From NCBI RefSeq assembly GCF_000157895.3, contig NC_022654.1, positions 62,001-126,000 of the forward strand: DNA of 64,000 bases, written 5' to 3'. Positions 42,361 through 51,078 of this stretch are shown in pieces. The notes under the pieces are model-generated. The model searched no databases. It was not told the origin of the DNA and was given only the letters and a program-made list of their open reading frames with translations. The stretch comes from Mycobacterium kansasii ATCC 12478. Its GTDB lineage: Bacteria; Actinomycetota; Actinomycetes; Mycobacteriales; Mycobacteriaceae. The position numbers were made by a program, and so were the translations under genes. The first letter of the stretch is position 1. The number at the start of each line of letters is the position of its first letter.

Positions 42361-43122
42361 ATGAGCGACAACCTCGGCGGTATCCATCAACTCCACGAGC
42401 GTCGCGCTCGCCGCACCCGCCAAGCCCCCCAGCCGCGCCACCCCAAGCTCGGGGCGGCCGAAGCGCTCGATCAACCACTCACCGCCCAGGACGGCCGTAG
42501 CGACACCACCACCACCACGGCGGCGACTCCGCCTGCACCAACGCCCTCACCGCCCCCAGCCGAGCCGCAAGCCACAGCGCCAGCAGAATCCCAGCCGGCG
42601 GCCGAATCACACGACCGCGCCACGGCAGAAAACGACGCCATCGAAGATGTCTCGCACGACAAGGCTGACAGTGACCCCGGCGCGATGCCAACACTGGACA
42701 TCGATCCTGACGACCCCACCGCCCACATCGTTTCGCCGACTGTCCTGAGCATCCCGGCCTCGATCGTCAAACGGTTCGAACGCGCCCGCGCCCACGCCCC
42801 CAGTCACACAGCCCTCGTGCTCGATGCGCTCCGCGCACATGCCCAGGAACTTCCAACGCTCATCCTCAACCGCCGACCCGGCCCAAAACCCGGCGACCTC
42901 TTCCCCTTCCGTGAAGCCCCGGGCCGCACGTCCCAGGACACACCCCTCCCGGTACGCATCCGCCCGACCAAAGGCGAACTTGCAGTCATGAAGACCCTTA
43001 CCGACTGGGCCAGCGCTCGCATCGCCAAACAGCGCCCCGGAACACGCGAAACCAACAGGTCTGAAATGGTCGCTGCTGCCTTGGACGTCTTTCTTCCGCC
43101 TCTCAAGAAGACCTCGCCCTGA
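42361..43122 (+). CDS. parB: RHH-type ParB partner
   Basis: 253 aa. The N-terminal ~110 residues are charged and Pro/Ala/Thr-rich (ParA-activating arms are typically of this kind). The C-terminal part has LPVRIRPTKGELAVMKTLTD and TNRSEMVAAALDVFLPPL, a ribbon-helix-helix-like pattern. Directly downstream of parA. It is the likely binder of the 12-bp repeats. Confidence 0.75.
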   Translation: MSDNLGGIHQLHERRARRTRQAPQPRHPKLGAAEALDQPLTAQDGRSDTTTTTAATPPAPTPSPPPAEPQATAPAESQPAAESHDRATAENDAIEDVSHDKADSDPGAMPTLDIDPDDPTAHIVSPTVLSIPASIVKRFERARAHAPSHTALVLDALRAHAQELPTLILNRRPGPKPGDLFPFREAPGRTSQDTPLPVRIRPTKGELAVMKTLTDWASARIAKQRPGTRETNRSEMVAAALDVFLPPLKKTSP

Positions 43123-43154
43123 GGCACACGAACCCCAAACGCCGTACGATAATG

Positions 43155-43186
43155 CCGTACAATAACGGTACTGGGTATTGGTACGG
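43155..43186. promoter_or_regulatory. YefM operator region
   Basis: CCGTACAATA (43155) and TATTGGTACGG (43176) form an imperfect inverted repeat; another CCGTAC half-site lies at 43142. It is 18 bp upstream of the antitoxin start. YefM/Phd antitoxins bind such GTAC palindromes. Confidence 0.6.
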
Positions 43187-43203
43187 TTGGAAGGGCCGAG
43201 GTC

Positions 43204-43488
43204 ATGGCTATCAGTGCAAGTGAGGCCCGGCAGCGCCTCTTTCCGCTGCTTGAACAAGTCAACACCGACCACGAGCCTGTGCGAATTACGTCCAAGGCCG
43301 GAGATGCAGTGCTCATGTCGGCCGCTGACTACGATTCGTGGCAAGAAACGGTCTACCTCCTGCGTTCCCCCGAGAATGCCCGCCGACTCATGGAGGCCGT
43401 CGCCCGAGACAACGCCACCCGGCCCACCCCCGGCAGCTACACCAAGTCGATCGACGAACTCGAGGAGATGGCCGGCGGCCAGGAGTGA
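43204..43488 (+). CDS. yefM: YefM/Phd-family antitoxin
   Basis: 94 aa with the family start MAISASEARQRLFPLLEQVN and the VRITSKAGDAVLMSAADYDS strand pair. The helical C-terminus binds the toxin. Its stop overlaps the toxin GTG. Confidence 0.92.
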   Translation: MAISASEARQRLFPLLEQVNTDHEPVRITSKAGDAVLMSAADYDSWQETVYLLRSPENARRLMEAVARDNATRPTPGSYTKSIDELEEMAGGQE

Positions 43489-43742
43489 GAAGCATCAACT
43501 TCGATCCCGCCGCGTGGGAGGACTTTCTATTTTGGCTGGCTTCCGACCGCAAAACAGCACGGCGCATCACCAGACTCATCGCAGAAATCCAGCGCAACCC
43601 GTTTGCTGGGATTGGAAAACCAGAACCGCTCAAGGGTGAACTATCCGGGTACTGGTCGCGGCGCATCGACGACGAACACCGGATCGTCTACCGCGCAGAT
43701 GATCACGAAATCAAGATCCTCAAAGCCCGATACCACTACTGA
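43485..43742 (+). CDS. yoeB: YoeB-family mRNA interferase toxin
   Basis: 85 aa from GTG 43485 (GTGA overlap). The conserved start FDPAAWEDFLFWLASDRK and end WSRRIDDEHRIVYRADD...KARYHY are those of YoeB, a ribosome-dependent RNase. Length is typical. Confidence 0.93.
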   Translation: MRSINFDPAAWEDFLFWLASDRKTARRITRLIAEIQRNPFAGIGKPEPLKGELSGYWSRRIDDEHRIVYRADDHEIKILKARYHY

Positions 43743-43763
43743 CCAGCTTGAAACTCGACTGGT

Positions 43764-44009
43764 CTAGGTGTCCACGCGTACCAAGATCTCGTACTCGGGC
43801 GGGCGGTGAAATCGCAAGTATGTGAGGCGATGCCGGCCGTCCACGATCGCCTGGCCTGCGATGCGCAGCGGGCTTGCCAGCCAGGCACGCGAGAGACCGA
43901 CGTCGCCGCAGTGAGGCCGCGCCCAGTCGTCCCACTCAGAATCGAAGGCCAGCGGCTCATTGAAGCAGGGGCGCTGATCGGGACAGGTCGGTGGCGGCCT
44001 CCACGTCAT
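43764..44009 (-). CDS. Small ParB-N-like protein
   Basis: 81 aa. GQAIVDGRHRLTYLRFHRP resembles the GHRR-type motif of ParB-like nuclease domains. It overlaps the upstream gene by 53 bp in another frame and ends convergently 21 bp from yoeB. Function unknown, tentative. Confidence 0.5.
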   Translation of the reverse strand: MTWRPPPTCPDQRPCFNEPLAFDSEWDDWARPHCGDVGLSRAWLASPLRIAGQAIVDGRHRLTYLRFHRPPEYEILVRVDT

Positions 44010-44250
44010 CGAGCAGGCCTGAGCTCCACGACGTCTGAGTGAGCGCGTACAAGACGATCCGTCGATACTCAGGATCGTCGGTCAGGTAGGCGCGTTTGTG
44101 GGCCGCGGCGCTGAAATGGCGGTCGTCGCCGAGGTAGGCACGCAGCTGGCGCTCGAGCTGCTTGTACGGATGGTTCGGGCCTGCGTTCTTGCCCAGGCCC
44201 GAAGGCCAAGGCAACGAGCCCAGACGGCGGATCACGAATCGGTGGACCAT
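43957..44250 (-). CDS. Small hypothetical protein
   Basis: 97 aa from ATG 44250 (GAGGACC upstream). Basic and helical: LERQLRAYLGDDRHFSAAAH and YRRIVLYALTQTSWSSGL. It follows the coiled-coil gene after 16 bp. Not recognised. Confidence 0.55.
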   Translation of the reverse strand: MVHRFVIRRLGSLPWPSGLGKNAGPNHPYKQLERQLRAYLGDDRHFSAAAHKRAYLTDDPEYRRIVLYALTQTSWSSGLLDDVEAATDLSRSAPLLQ

Positions 44251-44266
44251 CGTCGAGGTCCTCGGA

Positions 44267-45499
44267 TCATTTCTTCTCGGGGGCTGGACGCGATGATCGT
44301 TTCGACGGTGGTCGGGGAGAGCTGCTCGGCGGTGCTGTTTGAGGGAGTTGGGCGCGATACGCGGCGCTGGTTTCACGGGCGAGTGCCAAGGCCTCAGTGA
44401 GGGTGTGCACCCGTTCGTCGGCGCTACGTTGCATTTGGGTGAGCTGTTCGGTGTGGTCGATACGAAGCCTTTCTCGTTCTGCCCGTGCGTCGTCGCGTAG
44501 TCGCTCGAGCTCTTGGTTGAGCGATGCCAAGGCTTCCCGTTCGGCTTCTATCGTTCGCTGTGCGGCCGTGGCCTCAGCACGCGCAGTGGCGAGATCGGCG
44601 CGCAGACCGGCTAACTCGGCTGCGGTCTGCTGCGTGGCCTCGCGTGCGGAGTCGACCTGGGCCTGGAGGCGTTGACGTTCTTCTTCGGCCGCGCGGCGAG
44701 TTTGGTCGAGTTCACGACGCACCGCGGCAGCGGTGTGGCGCTCACGCTCGGCCGCCTCGTCGGCGGCCTGTTGGGCGGCCTGGGCCGAGGCGGCCTCAAG
44801 TTGGGCGGCATTGGCGTCGCGGCGCGCTTGGTCAAGTTCGGCGCTGCGGTGCGCGAGTTCGTTTTGGTGTTCGGCCTGCGCTGCCGCCAACTGCTCCTGC
44901 GCGCTTGCTACCGCGCTCTGGGCCTCGGCGCGAACCTGGGCTATCTCGGCTTGCAGCTCCTCGCGCACACGCGCCGTTTCGGCGATCGCGTCCTCGGCCA
45001 GCGCATCGGCTTCTTCGCGTTCACGCTCGGCGGTCTGTTCGCGCTCGTTAGCCTGCCGGGCGGCGCGCTCAGCGGCCGCGCTGCGTCGCTCGGCCTCAGT
45101 CACCTTCGCGAGCGCGTCCCGGTGCGCATCTTCAACCTCGGCGCCCGCAGCCTCGACGTCGCCGGCCGCCCGCAGCTGGACCACCAAGTCATCGAGGTAC
45201 ACGCGCAGGTCCGCCACCTTCTCCGGTAATTCGTCCAACCGCTGCTCCAAGGTGGCCCGGGCCAGGGACACCCCGGAGGCCAGCCCAGCGTCCTCCTGCG
45301 TCGCGACCGAACCACGCTGCGCGCGGCGGGCCCGCCACGCGTTGGCGCGGTTATGCACCGGCCCGCCGGAGCTGTCGGGCTGTTCGCAGTATCGCGACGG
45401 ACGGCCCGTGGCTGGGTCCGGCCGGCTAGTGCGTGTGCAGCCGGGGTAGTTACAGCGATCCCGCGGCGCGGAGTCGTCCGTCGGGGCAGTTTCGCTCAT
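44267..45499 (-). CDS. Long coiled-coil plasmid protein (KfrA-like layout)
   Basis: 410 aa. The N-terminus holds a Cys motif (CNYPGCTRTSRPD...YCEQP), likely a small zinc site. From ~75 to ~385 it is a continuous Ala/Glu/Arg/Gln coiled coil. Long coiled-coil DNA-binding proteins such as KfrA aid plasmid stability and autoregulate; here the N-terminus is different, so only the layout is similar. A repeated ACGAAAC array lies just upstream. Confidence 0.65.
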   Translation of the reverse strand: MSETAPTDDSAPRDRCNYPGCTRTSRPDPATGRPSRYCEQPDSSGGPVHNRANAWRARRAQRGSVATQEDAGLASGVSLARATLEQRLDELPEKVADLRVYLDDLVVQLRAAGDVEAAGAEVEDAHRDALAKVTEAERRSAAAERAARQANEREQTAEREREEADALAEDAIAETARVREELQAEIAQVRAEAQSAVASAQEQLAAAQAEHQNELAHRSAELDQARRDANAAQLEAASAQAAQQAADEAAERERHTAAAVRRELDQTRRAAEEERQRLQAQVDSAREATQQTAAELAGLRADLATARAEATAAQRTIEAEREALASLNQELERLRDDARAERERLRIDHTEQLTQMQRSADERVHTLTEALALARETSAAYRAQLPQTAPPSSSPRPPSKRSSRPAPEKK

Positions 45500-45540
45500 T
45501 CCGTCATTTTACCGCTTTCGTCGCCACAGAGCAATGACGC

Positions 45541-45581
45541 AACGAAACGAAACGAAAATACGAAACGAAACTACGAAACGG
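45541..45581. repeat. ACGAAAC repeat array upstream of the coiled-coil gene
   Basis: Five or six close copies of ACGAAA(C) within 41 bp, 42 bp upstream of the gene start, in an otherwise GC-rich region. Probably the binding site of the coiled-coil protein or another autoregulator. Confidence 0.6.
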
Positions 45582-45896
45582 ATCGCGCCGGACACGCGTG
45601 TGCCGGGCAGCGATGGTCAGATTGCTGCGGCGCGCGGTGCCTGCGCGCCGATGACGCGGCCCAAACCCCCCGTCACTGTGACGAAAGCTGCGGCGACGGC
45701 CCCTACGGCCACCCGGGGTGAATAGTTGGCAACGCCGGAACATATGCCGGCCGGCTCGGCGATGTCAGCAGCCGCTGCAGAGACACCAACTCATCGCCAC
45801 GCTCGTGCCTCAACCCTCAAATAGCAAACGGCAAGTCCCGCTGGCGGCGGTCAGGCTCGACCCAAACCGCGAAATTTGCCACACCAGCCGTCATTC
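45582..45896. other. Gene-free region
   Basis: No convincing reading frame, ribosome-binding site or long hairpin was seen here, between the ACGAAAC array and the palindrome at 45897. Confidence 0.4.
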
Positions 45897-45922
45897 TCAT
45901 GCATAACAGCTATTATGCATGA
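45897..45922. promoter_or_regulatory. Palindrome TCATGCATAA-N6-TTATGCATGA
   Basis: Perfect 10-bp arms with spacer CAGCTA, 55 bp upstream of the next gene, in a short AT-rich stretch. It is a likely operator, or a recombination site for the nearby tyrosine recombinase. Confidence 0.55.
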
Positions 45923-45976
45923 ACAATGTCGGCGACCAGCCGCACTCGCCCACCCGCGCACCAAGGAATGTGAGAC

Positions 45977-46546
45977 ATGACCAGCCAGGCCACGTGGCCG
46001 CCACCAGCGTCAATCGACGATCTTCCCAGGGACGGGTGGAGCTGGAGTGATTTCAGCCGACCCGTGTTCGAGTTCGCGCAGGTGCTTTCCGACACGAACG
46101 CTGTCGCGTGGTCGGGTGATTCGTGGGCGTTCTGGGAAAAGCCCTGGGATTGGGACAATGCACATGCGTTGTGGGAGAAGCTCGGTAAGCCTCGCCGAGA
46201 CGATCCCACGTGGATGCGCTTCGTCCACGCGGTCGACACCCACACCGAAGCCGAACAGTTGACCGCCCTGCAAAACACCGGTCGTCTTCCCGCGCTGTGG
46301 TGGGAGGATGACGGCGAGTGGTCCACATTCACCAAAGTGCTTGTCTCAGCGGGCCATAGCTATCTTTCTGGCTACGTGACTCCAACCCGCACCCGCACGG
46401 CGCGATGGCGTGACGTATTCCGCTGGACCTTCGACGCACCCCATGCCGACTGGGTAGCACTCGGCCGGCCCCAGCGGCGTACCCACGGGTGGGCCGAATT
46501 CCTCATCAAGTGGCGCATGCCCGGACCGGCTCGCCGTGGCGGGTGA
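45977..46546 (+). CDS. Trp-rich hypothetical protein coupled to a recombinase
   Basis: 189 aa with unusually many Trp residues (for example WSGDSWAFWEKPWDWDNAHA and LPALWWEDDGEWSTF). No known motif. Its end overlaps the recombinase start by 11 bp, implying a linked role, perhaps regulation or directionality. Unknown. Confidence 0.65.
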   Translation: MTSQATWPPPASIDDLPRDGWSWSDFSRPVFEFAQVLSDTNAVAWSGDSWAFWEKPWDWDNAHALWEKLGKPRRDDPTWMRFVHAVDTHTEAEQLTALQNTGRLPALWWEDDGEWSTFTKVLVSAGHSYLSGYVTPTRTRTARWRDVFRWTFDAPHADWVALGRPQRRTHGWAEFLIKWRMPGPARRGG

Positions 46547-47636
46547 AACACGTCCACGGACCCCGAGCCCGAGCCGTGGACGCACTGATGCCCAACGACC
46601 TAGCTGGTTCCGCGCATTCCTCACCGACCGCGCTACCCGCAAGCCATCGCCGCACACCCTGCAGGCCTACCGACAAGACTTCGACGCGATCGCCAGCGCC
46701 ATCACCGGCGCCGACCCAGGACAAGACCTGTCAAGGCTCGACCCGCTTGACCTCACCAAAGATGCGCTGCGCCAAGCCTTTGCGGCCTACGCTGGCTCCC
46801 ACGAAGCAGCCTCGATCCGCCGCTGCTGGTCGACATGGAACACCTTGTGCACCTACCTCTACACCACCGAACTGCTCCCCGGAAATCCTATGCAGGTGAT
46901 CGGCCAACCCAAACCGGCCAAGGCCCTTCCCCGATCACTTCCCGCCGAGGCCGCTGAAGCACTCATCACCGCGATAGAGGCGCCGGCGGCCAACAAACGC
47001 GCGACCGACTGGCCCGAGCGCGACCGCGCCATCATCTTGACGGCCCTGCTGGCCGGGCTGCGCGCGGCCGAGCTCCGGGGCGCCAACATCGGCGACCTAC
47101 GTCTCAGCGACGGCGGTGGGGTCCTTCGGGTACGCGGAAAAGGCGGCAAGCACCGTTCAGTTCCTATCGAACAAGCCCTCGTCGACGTCCTCAACAGCTA
47201 CCTCACCACCCGGGCGGCCCGCTTCCCCGCCACCACCCGCGGGCGATCGGGCCAAAATCCGCGGCCACAGTGGCCAGCCAGCGCGGCTCTGTTCGTCGGC
47301 CGCGATGGCGCCCGAATCACCCGCGGCGCTTTGCAATACCGTGTGCTGCGCGCATTCAACCTGGCCGGGCCCGACGCCCAGCGCACCCCCGGCGCGATGG
47401 TTCACGCGCTCCGGCACACCTACGCCACCGAGCTCGCCGGCGCCAACATCAGCGTCTACACCCTCATGAAGCTGCTAGGCCATGAATCCATGGCCACCTC
47501 GCAACGCTACGTCACCGCCGCTGGCTCTGAAACCCGCTCGGCCGCCGCGCAAAACCCACTCTATGAACTACTCGCTCCCACAGTCGAGGGCGACGGCGAT
47601 CGCCCAGCGGCCTCGCCCGCAGATTCGACGCAATAA
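46536..47636 (+). CDS. Tyrosine recombinase (XerC/D type)
   Basis: 366 aa, GTG start. The SAM-like N-terminal domain is followed by a catalytic domain with Arg in ALLAGLRAAELRG, Lys in RGKGGKHRSVPIE, HALRHTYATELA (H-x-x-R), GHESMATSQRYV (His and Tyr nucleophile). All catalytic residues are present. On plasmids such enzymes resolve multimers or act in integration. Possible partner site: palindrome at 45897. Confidence 0.92.
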   Translation: MAGETRPRTPSPSRGRTDAQRPSWFRAFLTDRATRKPSPHTLQAYRQDFDAIASAITGADPGQDLSRLDPLDLTKDALRQAFAAYAGSHEAASIRRCWSTWNTLCTYLYTTELLPGNPMQVIGQPKPAKALPRSLPAEAAEALITAIEAPAANKRATDWPERDRAIILTALLAGLRAAELRGANIGDLRLSDGGGVLRVRGKGGKHRSVPIEQALVDVLNSYLTTRAARFPATTRGRSGQNPRPQWPASAALFVGRDGARITRGALQYRVLRAFNLAGPDAQRTPGAMVHALRHTYATELAGANISVYTLMKLLGHESMATSQRYVTAAGSETRSAAAQNPLYELLAPTVEGDGDRPAASPADSTQ

Positions 47637-47754
47637 CCTCGCACTGGCCATCGCACAACGCACTGCCAGCTGGGAGAATTGGACCAACAGCGGCTAGGAC
47701 GGCTTGTGTCAGACCCGGTCGGTAATCTAAGGCGAACCCGCAATCAGCGCTGAA

Positions 47755-47967
47755 ATGGTGAAGGCCGAGCGAATGCAGATTCTGGTACTAATCCTGATAA
47801 ACGTCACCGGCATCATGGCGCCGTTGCTGATCCTGCGCATCATGCGGGCGCCGGTCTCGGCTCTCATCGCCACCGCCGTGATGGACGCCATGGTCTGGGC
47901 CGCCATGTTCATCTTCGACCCTGTCGGCAAGTACCTCATGCCCCTGTTATCCCAGCTCCATTCATAA
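47755..47967 (+). CDS. Small two-helix membrane protein
   Basis: 70 aa. Two hydrophobic stretches (MQILVLILINVTGIMAPLLI and ALIATAVMDAMVWAAMFIF) with a short basic linker. GGTGAA-type start context. Function unknown. Confidence 0.55.
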   Translation: MVKAERMQILVLILINVTGIMAPLLILRIMRAPVSALIATAVMDAMVWAAMFIFDPVGKYLMPLLSQLHS

Positions 47968-48000
47968 GCGTTGGGCAATTAAGACATTCCGGCGCCGCCT

Positions 48001-48222
48001 TTAACGTCCATCAAGAGCTTGCAGCGTGCACGAATCACCAAGGGACGGCGTGTAAATCGTGTACTGGCAGTGCTGGCAACGGTGTGAGCGGTGCATTCGT
48101 CGTTCGCAACGGCAGTGTGCTATGCCAACGAGCACCTGGTGCGCTCCGAGTTGCGCGCCGCATTCCGGACAGTGCGACGGGCGGTGTTCTTCCCACCCGC
48201 GCCGGGTCTGCACAAGCCGCAT
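48001..48222 (-). CDS. Small zinc-ribbon-like protein
   Basis: 73 aa with CPEC, CRC and CQHC motifs (Cys pairs spaced for zinc binding). Start uncertain. The frame is plausible because of the ordered Cys pairs, but no ribosome-binding site stands out. Confidence 0.45.
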   Translation of the reverse strand: MRLVQTRRGWEEHRPSHCPECGAQLGAHQVLVGIAHCRCERRMHRSHRCQHCQYTIYTPSLGDSCTLQALDGR

Positions 48223-48303
48223 TTTTGCGATGGTAGCGGGGAATTGAAGTTGAAGCGCCTGCGGCGCTGCTGAATGGCTTGGGCCTTGCCCAAGCCCATG
48301 TTT

Positions 48304-48495
48304 GTTTGCCTTTCTGGCTTTCGATTATGCCGGCGGTCCGCTTCGCGTCAAGGCCACGGCCTGCGCTTCGCTTCGGGCACAAGGCTCGCACAGTTCCCCG
48401 GCACGCTCGCTTCGCTCGCGGCGGCCAACTGTGCGCCCGGACCTTGCACTCCGCGTCCCTATGCCGGCCCAAATCTCAATTGCCAGAAGGCAAAC
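48304..48495 (+). ncRNA. Rod-shaped structured RNA, family S, copy 1
   Basis: Nested helices: outer GTTTGCCTT/CTGGC (48304-48318) with GCCAG/AAGGCAAAC (48482-48495); CAAGG (48380) with CCTTG (48442); GCACAGTT (48388) with AACTGTGC (48427). The loop side shares CTTTCGATT with copy 2 at 50330. It ends ~49 bp before the ParB-domain gene. Strand is assumed to match that gene. Confidence 0.6.
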
Positions 48496-48543
48496 AGAAC
48501 AGGCGGCCATGCGGACGCCTGACCCACCCAGAAAGGTTCAACC

Positions 48544-50190
48544 ATGACCGACATCACCAGCACCGACACTGCGGGCAATGCCACTGACCAGCCGATCGGC
48601 ACCTTGGAACACCTTGATCCGGCGTTGCTCGACATTGGTGACAATGTTCGCGACGATGCCGCGCTGAGCAAGGCGTTCATCGCCAACATCGCCGAAAATG
48701 GCGTCCTGGTGCCGATTACGGCTGTCCGCGACGCGGAACGGCCCGAGGTCATCCGTGTCCGCAACGGACAGCGGCGCACTCTTGCTGCCCGCGAAGCGGG
48801 ATTATCCAGCGTCCCCGTCTATGTGCTGCCGTCCACTGCTGCCGATGCCACCCAGGAAACCATCGACCGCATCGTGCACCAGATCGTCACCAACGATCAA
48901 AAGCTCGACATCACCGACGCGCAACGGGCGCGCGGTATCCAGCAGATGATCGATGCGGGGATGTCGGTGACCAAGGTGGCCAAGAAGCTGTCTGTGGGCA
49001 AGGACGCTGTGAAGGCCGCCCACACGGCCTCGCGGTCGGCGACGGCCATGGATGCGCTGGCTAGTGGCCAGCTGAGCCTGGTCGAAGCGGCGGCGATCAC
49101 CGAGTTTGAGGACATGCCCGGTGCCGTTGAGCGGCTGATGAGTGCGGCTGACAGCGGCTGGTTCGAGCACACGGTCGCCCAACTGCGCCAGCAACGTGCC
49201 ACTGACGAGGCCCGCGCCCAAGTGGCCCCGGCCTACGCCGACAAGGGGTTCACTCTCCTTGAGCAGCGCCCGGATTCGTGGGACCCGGCTTGCATCCCGC
49301 TGCATCACCTGGTGACCGCTGACGGGGAGGAAGCCGACGACGACGCGGTGACGCACCCCGCCCATTGGGCTGTGTTGCTCGTTGAGGACACCGCATGGTG
49401 CGACGTGGAAACCGGTGAAGTGATTGACGAAGAGAGCGTGGACTGGGAGACCGAGGATCAGCCGGACGCCACACCCGCAGAGGGGATGCGCCACGCCAAC
49501 ACGGTCACCGAGGCGCAGGTGTTCACTCCCGATTACTACTGCCTCGACTACCGCGCCGCCGGTCTGACGCCGCAGAGCTGGTTCGCGCGGCAAGCCGGGC
49601 TGGTGGACACCGACACCGGCGAAGCAGTCGACCTGGACGACGAGGCCCGCGAAGCCGCACGCCAGCAGGCGGCGATCGAGCGGGCCGAGACCGAAAAGCG
49701 TGAGCGCCGTAAAGTGTTGGCGCTCAACAAGCTCGGTGATGCGGCCCTTGGCGTGCGGCGTGATTTCGTCAAGAAGCTGTTGGCGCGAAAGACACCTCCC
49801 AAGGGCGCCGGTCTCTTCGTGGCGGACTGCTTGGCCCGTGACAGTGCGTTGCTCACGAACAACAACGCGCTGGACACCACCGCCGAACTGCTCGGACTCG
49901 ACAGCGGCCAGGCCGTGGCCAAGCTCGTGGCCGAGCTACCCGCCAACGGCGACGCACGCGCGCAGGTGATCACGCTGGGCCTGATTCTCGGTGCGCTCGA
50001 ATCGCGCACCCCCAAGGATGCTTGGCGCAACAACAGCGGCTGGTGGGGCCATCACGTCGGCGGCGCTGAGTACCTGCGCTGGCTCGCCGACAACGACTAT
50101 CCGCTGGCTCCCGTCGAGGAAGTCGTGACCAAGGCCAAAAGCACCGACGAGGTGTATGAGCAGTACTTGGCTGATGCGGTAAAGGAGTAG
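48544..50190 (+). CDS. Large ParB/Spo0J-domain protein
   Basis: 548 aa. Residues ~20-110 are a ParB-like domain with DNVRDDAALSKAFIANIAEN, GVLVPITAV and VRNGQRRTLAAREAG; a helix-turn-helix follows (MSVTKVAKKLSVGKDAVKAA). The C-terminal ~350 residues are specific and include an acidic stretch and WRNNSGWWGHHVGGAEYL. Similar proteins occur on actinobacterial plasmids and phages; CTPase-type ParB motifs are not obvious. It has AGAAAGGTT upstream and is framed by two related structured RNAs. Confidence 0.85.
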   Translation: MTDITSTDTAGNATDQPIGTLEHLDPALLDIGDNVRDDAALSKAFIANIAENGVLVPITAVRDAERPEVIRVRNGQRRTLAAREAGLSSVPVYVLPSTAADATQETIDRIVHQIVTNDQKLDITDAQRARGIQQMIDAGMSVTKVAKKLSVGKDAVKAAHTASRSATAMDALASGQLSLVEAAAITEFEDMPGAVERLMSAADSGWFEHTVAQLRQQRATDEARAQVAPAYADKGFTLLEQRPDSWDPACIPLHHLVTADGEEADDDAVTHPAHWAVLLVEDTAWCDVETGEVIDEESVDWETEDQPDATPAEGMRHANTVTEAQVFTPDYYCLDYRAAGLTPQSWFARQAGLVDTDTGEAVDLDDEAREAARQQAAIERAETEKRERRKVLALNKLGDAALGVRRDFVKKLLARKTPPKGAGLFVADCLARDSALLTNNNALDTTAELLGLDSGQAVAKLVAELPANGDARAQVITLGLILGALESRTPKDAWRNNSGWWGHHVGGAEYLRWLADNDYPLAPVEEVVTKAKSTDEVYEQYLADAVKE

Positions 50191-50329
50191 CGCGCCGCTC
50201 GGGTGGGGTCAGGGCTGCGGCTCTGGCCCCACCTTGGGCGATGGCGATCCGCCCCCGTCATGCCCTGCTGCGTGTTCGCTGCGGCGGCAGCAGCATCACG
50301 ATGCCCGCCGTTGGCGGCTAAACACGTTC

Positions 50330-50520
50330 TGCCTTCTGGGCTTTCGATTCTGACCGGCCGGGTCGCTACTTGCAAGGCGCCGGCCTCCGCGCTGCTGCGG
50401 GCCGGTGGCTCGCGAACTTTTCCCCAAGCCGCTCGCTGGCGCTCACTGGGAAAACTTCGCGCCCGGGCCTTGCATTCCACGACCCGCGGGCCGGTCTATA
50501 TCCCCAATGCCAGAAGGGCA
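50330..50520 (+). ncRNA. Rod-shaped structured RNA, family S, copy 2
   Basis: Continuous nested pairing: TGCCTTCTGG (50330) with CCAGAAGGGCA (50510); GACCGGCC (50352) with GGCCGGTC (50489); GGGTCG (50360) with CGACCC (50480); TGCAAGGC (50371) with GCCTTGCA (50467); CGCGAACTTTTCCC (50411) with GGGAAAACTTCGCG (50448, one mismatch). It ends 5 nt before a small reading frame. Confidence 0.65.
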
Positions 50521-50525
50521 AAAGA

Positions 50526-50687
50526 ATGGCATCAAATAACAGGAAGCGCTATCGAAGGAATACGGTAATGAGTCACATCTGTGGTTGGCGCATGGTGAAT
50601 GAAAGGCGAACGTGGATAGGCATCACTGGCGAGTATGTTGTCGCGCTACGGTTACCGCCAGATCGTCCTGGGCGAGAATCAGCCTGA
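50526..50687 (+). CDS. Very small hypothetical protein after RNA S copy 2
   Basis: 53 aa, basic (MASNNRKRYRRNTVMSHICG...). AGAAGGG upstream is part of the RNA stem. ATG 50568 is another possible start with GAAGGA upstream. Weak support. Confidence 0.3.
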   Translation: MASNNRKRYRRNTVMSHICGWRMVNERRTWIGITGEYVVALRLPPDRPGRESA

Positions 50688-50953
50688 ATCTGTATGTAGG
50701 GTTCCGGTTGGCTCAAAGGCGAGCCGTAGTCGGCGCTGGCCGCCTCAACGAGGCTGGTAGTACACGCTTTCTCCTCACCGATGTTGAGCAGAGCTCACCG
50801 CCCAAGAGAATGGCGCATACGTGTCGGGAAGCAGCTCCAAAGAATGTCGATAAGTGGTCGAATTTCTTTCTCCCGGCTATGGCATAAGGACAATCACGGC
50901 AGTAATATTGAATTATCAATCGCAGCACCAACCATTTGCGAAGGAGGCTCGTA
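50688..50953. other. Gene-free region upstream of nrdH
   Basis: Lower GC than the surroundings and no convincing gene. It should contain the nrdH promoter. Confidence 0.35.
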
Positions 50954-51025
50954 ATGTCCCCGATCACTGTTTATACAAAACCTGCCTGCGTGCAGTGCAA
51001 CGCGACTTTCCGGGCGCTGGATAAA
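50954..51025 (+). pseudogene. nrdH: nrdH 5' part (glutaredoxin-like), interrupted
   Basis: ATG with GGAGG 7 nt upstream encodes MSPITVYTKPACVQCNATFR then ALDK, the N-terminus of NrdH-redoxin with its CVQC active site. The match stops at ALDK; the remainder is found at 56145-56306. As it stands the frame runs ~19 residues into the inserted element to a stop at 51080. Confidence 0.9.
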
Positions 51026-51078
51026 ATTATCTGCCTGCCAGGCGCTCATCGAGGCACATTCGGTCTTGGCAGTCTGGT

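Noticed and set aside
41929..43122. 397-aa extension of parB starting inside parA
   Set aside because: The first 144 residues are an Arg/Pro-rich out-of-frame reading of parA; ATG 42361 directly after the parA stop is the natural start.
48279..48587. Small plus-strand frames in 48250-48540
   Set aside because: They fall in the RNA S1 stem region, differ between frames and have no start signals.
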